5,298 nt of DNA, taken from contig USTA01000071.1 of the NCBI GenBank assembly GCA_900557475.1, positions 1 through 5,298 on the forward strand, read 5' to 3'. A program made the position numbers and the translations under genes. Shown piece after piece: positions 5,221 to 5,298 of this stretch; positions within the stretch are counted from its first letter, which is position 1, and each line of letters begins with the position of its first letter. Source of the stretch: an uncultured Clostridium sp. (GTDB lineage: Bacteria; Bacillota; Clostridia; TANB77; CAG-508). The notes below the pieces were generated by a model that did no database searches, was not told the DNA's origin, and saw only the letters and a program-made list of their open reading frames with translations.

Positions 5221-5259
5221 CCTCCTTTGGTATTATCGAGATTGAAAATCTCTCCCAAT
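5221..5259 (-). promoter_or_regulatory. Structured rplK-rplA spacer, candidate L1 feedback site
   Basis: In the minus-strand RNA GAGAUU (5252-5247) pairs with AAUCUC (5243-5238) over a UUC loop. UUGG (5259-5256) can pair with CCAA around it, separated by an asymmetric internal loop of GA on one side and GAUAAUA on the other. Two short helices joined by an asymmetric purine-rich loop resemble the general form of L1 mRNA targets. The rplA ribosome binding site follows immediately. L1 binding is inferred, not shown. Confidence 0.35.
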
Positions 5260-5265
5260 TTTTTA

Positions 5266-5298
5266 TTATTCTTCTACTGTTACGCCCATTGAACGTGC
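5266..5298 (-). CDS. rplK: Large ribosomal subunit protein uL11, last ten codons (cut by window edge)
   Basis: Reading leftward from the window edge gives [10 protein letters not shown] and a TAA stop. This is the conserved C-terminus of L11, which commonly ends in ARSMGI/VxV(E). L11 binds the GTPase-associated centre of 23S rRNA at the base of the L10-L12 stalk. The position directly upstream of rplA is the standard rplK-rplA order, which supports the call despite the short piece. Confidence 0.9.
   Translation of the reverse strand, partial: ARSMGVTVEE

Noticed and set aside
1..5298. Mobile elements, CRISPR arrays, tRNA or rRNA genes, frameshifted genes
   Set aside because: No transposase-like frames, direct repeat arrays, tRNA-like cloverleaf or rRNA segments were seen, and all recognised genes are intact apart from the two cut by the window edges.

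Overview
The window looks like chromosomal housekeeping DNA from a low-GC Gram-positive bacterium, most likely a member of the Clostridia or a related Firmicutes lineage. The signs are very AT-rich intergenic DNA, strong AGGAGG-type ribosome binding sites, sigma-A-like promoters, short-stem intrinsic terminators and typical Firmicutes versions of the proteins. This placement is an inference; there is no 16S or other decisive marker here. Every supported gene lies on the minus strand, so transcription runs from the right end of the window to the left.

Layout in the direction of transcription: the last ten codons of rplK (L11, 5266-5298); rplA (L1, 4532-5215); an L10-type autoregulatory RNA leader with a built-in attenuator (about 4415-4525); rplJ (L10, 3809-4363); rplL (L7/L12, 3345-3713); and an intrinsic terminator (3304-3336) closing the ribosomal block. 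A new promoter (3237-3265) and a structured leader then introduce plsX (phosphate acyltransferase, 2098-3168). acpP (acyl carrier protein, 1772-2014) follows, with its own promoter as well, and ends at an intrinsic terminator (1732-1748) next to a 16-bp perfect palindrome. A further promoter drives a membrane-anchored CapA-family protein (442-1647). After 59 bases with no terminator comes rimO, the ribosomal protein S12 methylthiotransferase (1-382), cut by the left edge of the window.

The window covers two functional themes. L11, L1, L10 and L7/L12 build the two mobile ribosomal stalks, and RimO later modifies the ribosome near its decoding centre. PlsX and ACP start phospholipid synthesis by turning acyl-ACP into acyl-phosphate. 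The role of the CapA-like protein is not clear from the sequence.

No mobile element, CRISPR array, tRNA, rRNA or obviously foreign gene was seen, and I found no clearly novel protein system. The parts that most deserve a second look are non-coding: the L10 leader/attenuator with a promoter-like box over its closing stem, the plsX leader with an operator-like palindrome and two competing hairpins, and the gene order, in which rplL is followed by plsX rather than rpoB. No gene-free stretch exceeds 300 bases; the two longest (3169-3344 and 4364-4531) are filled by the regulatory elements described.
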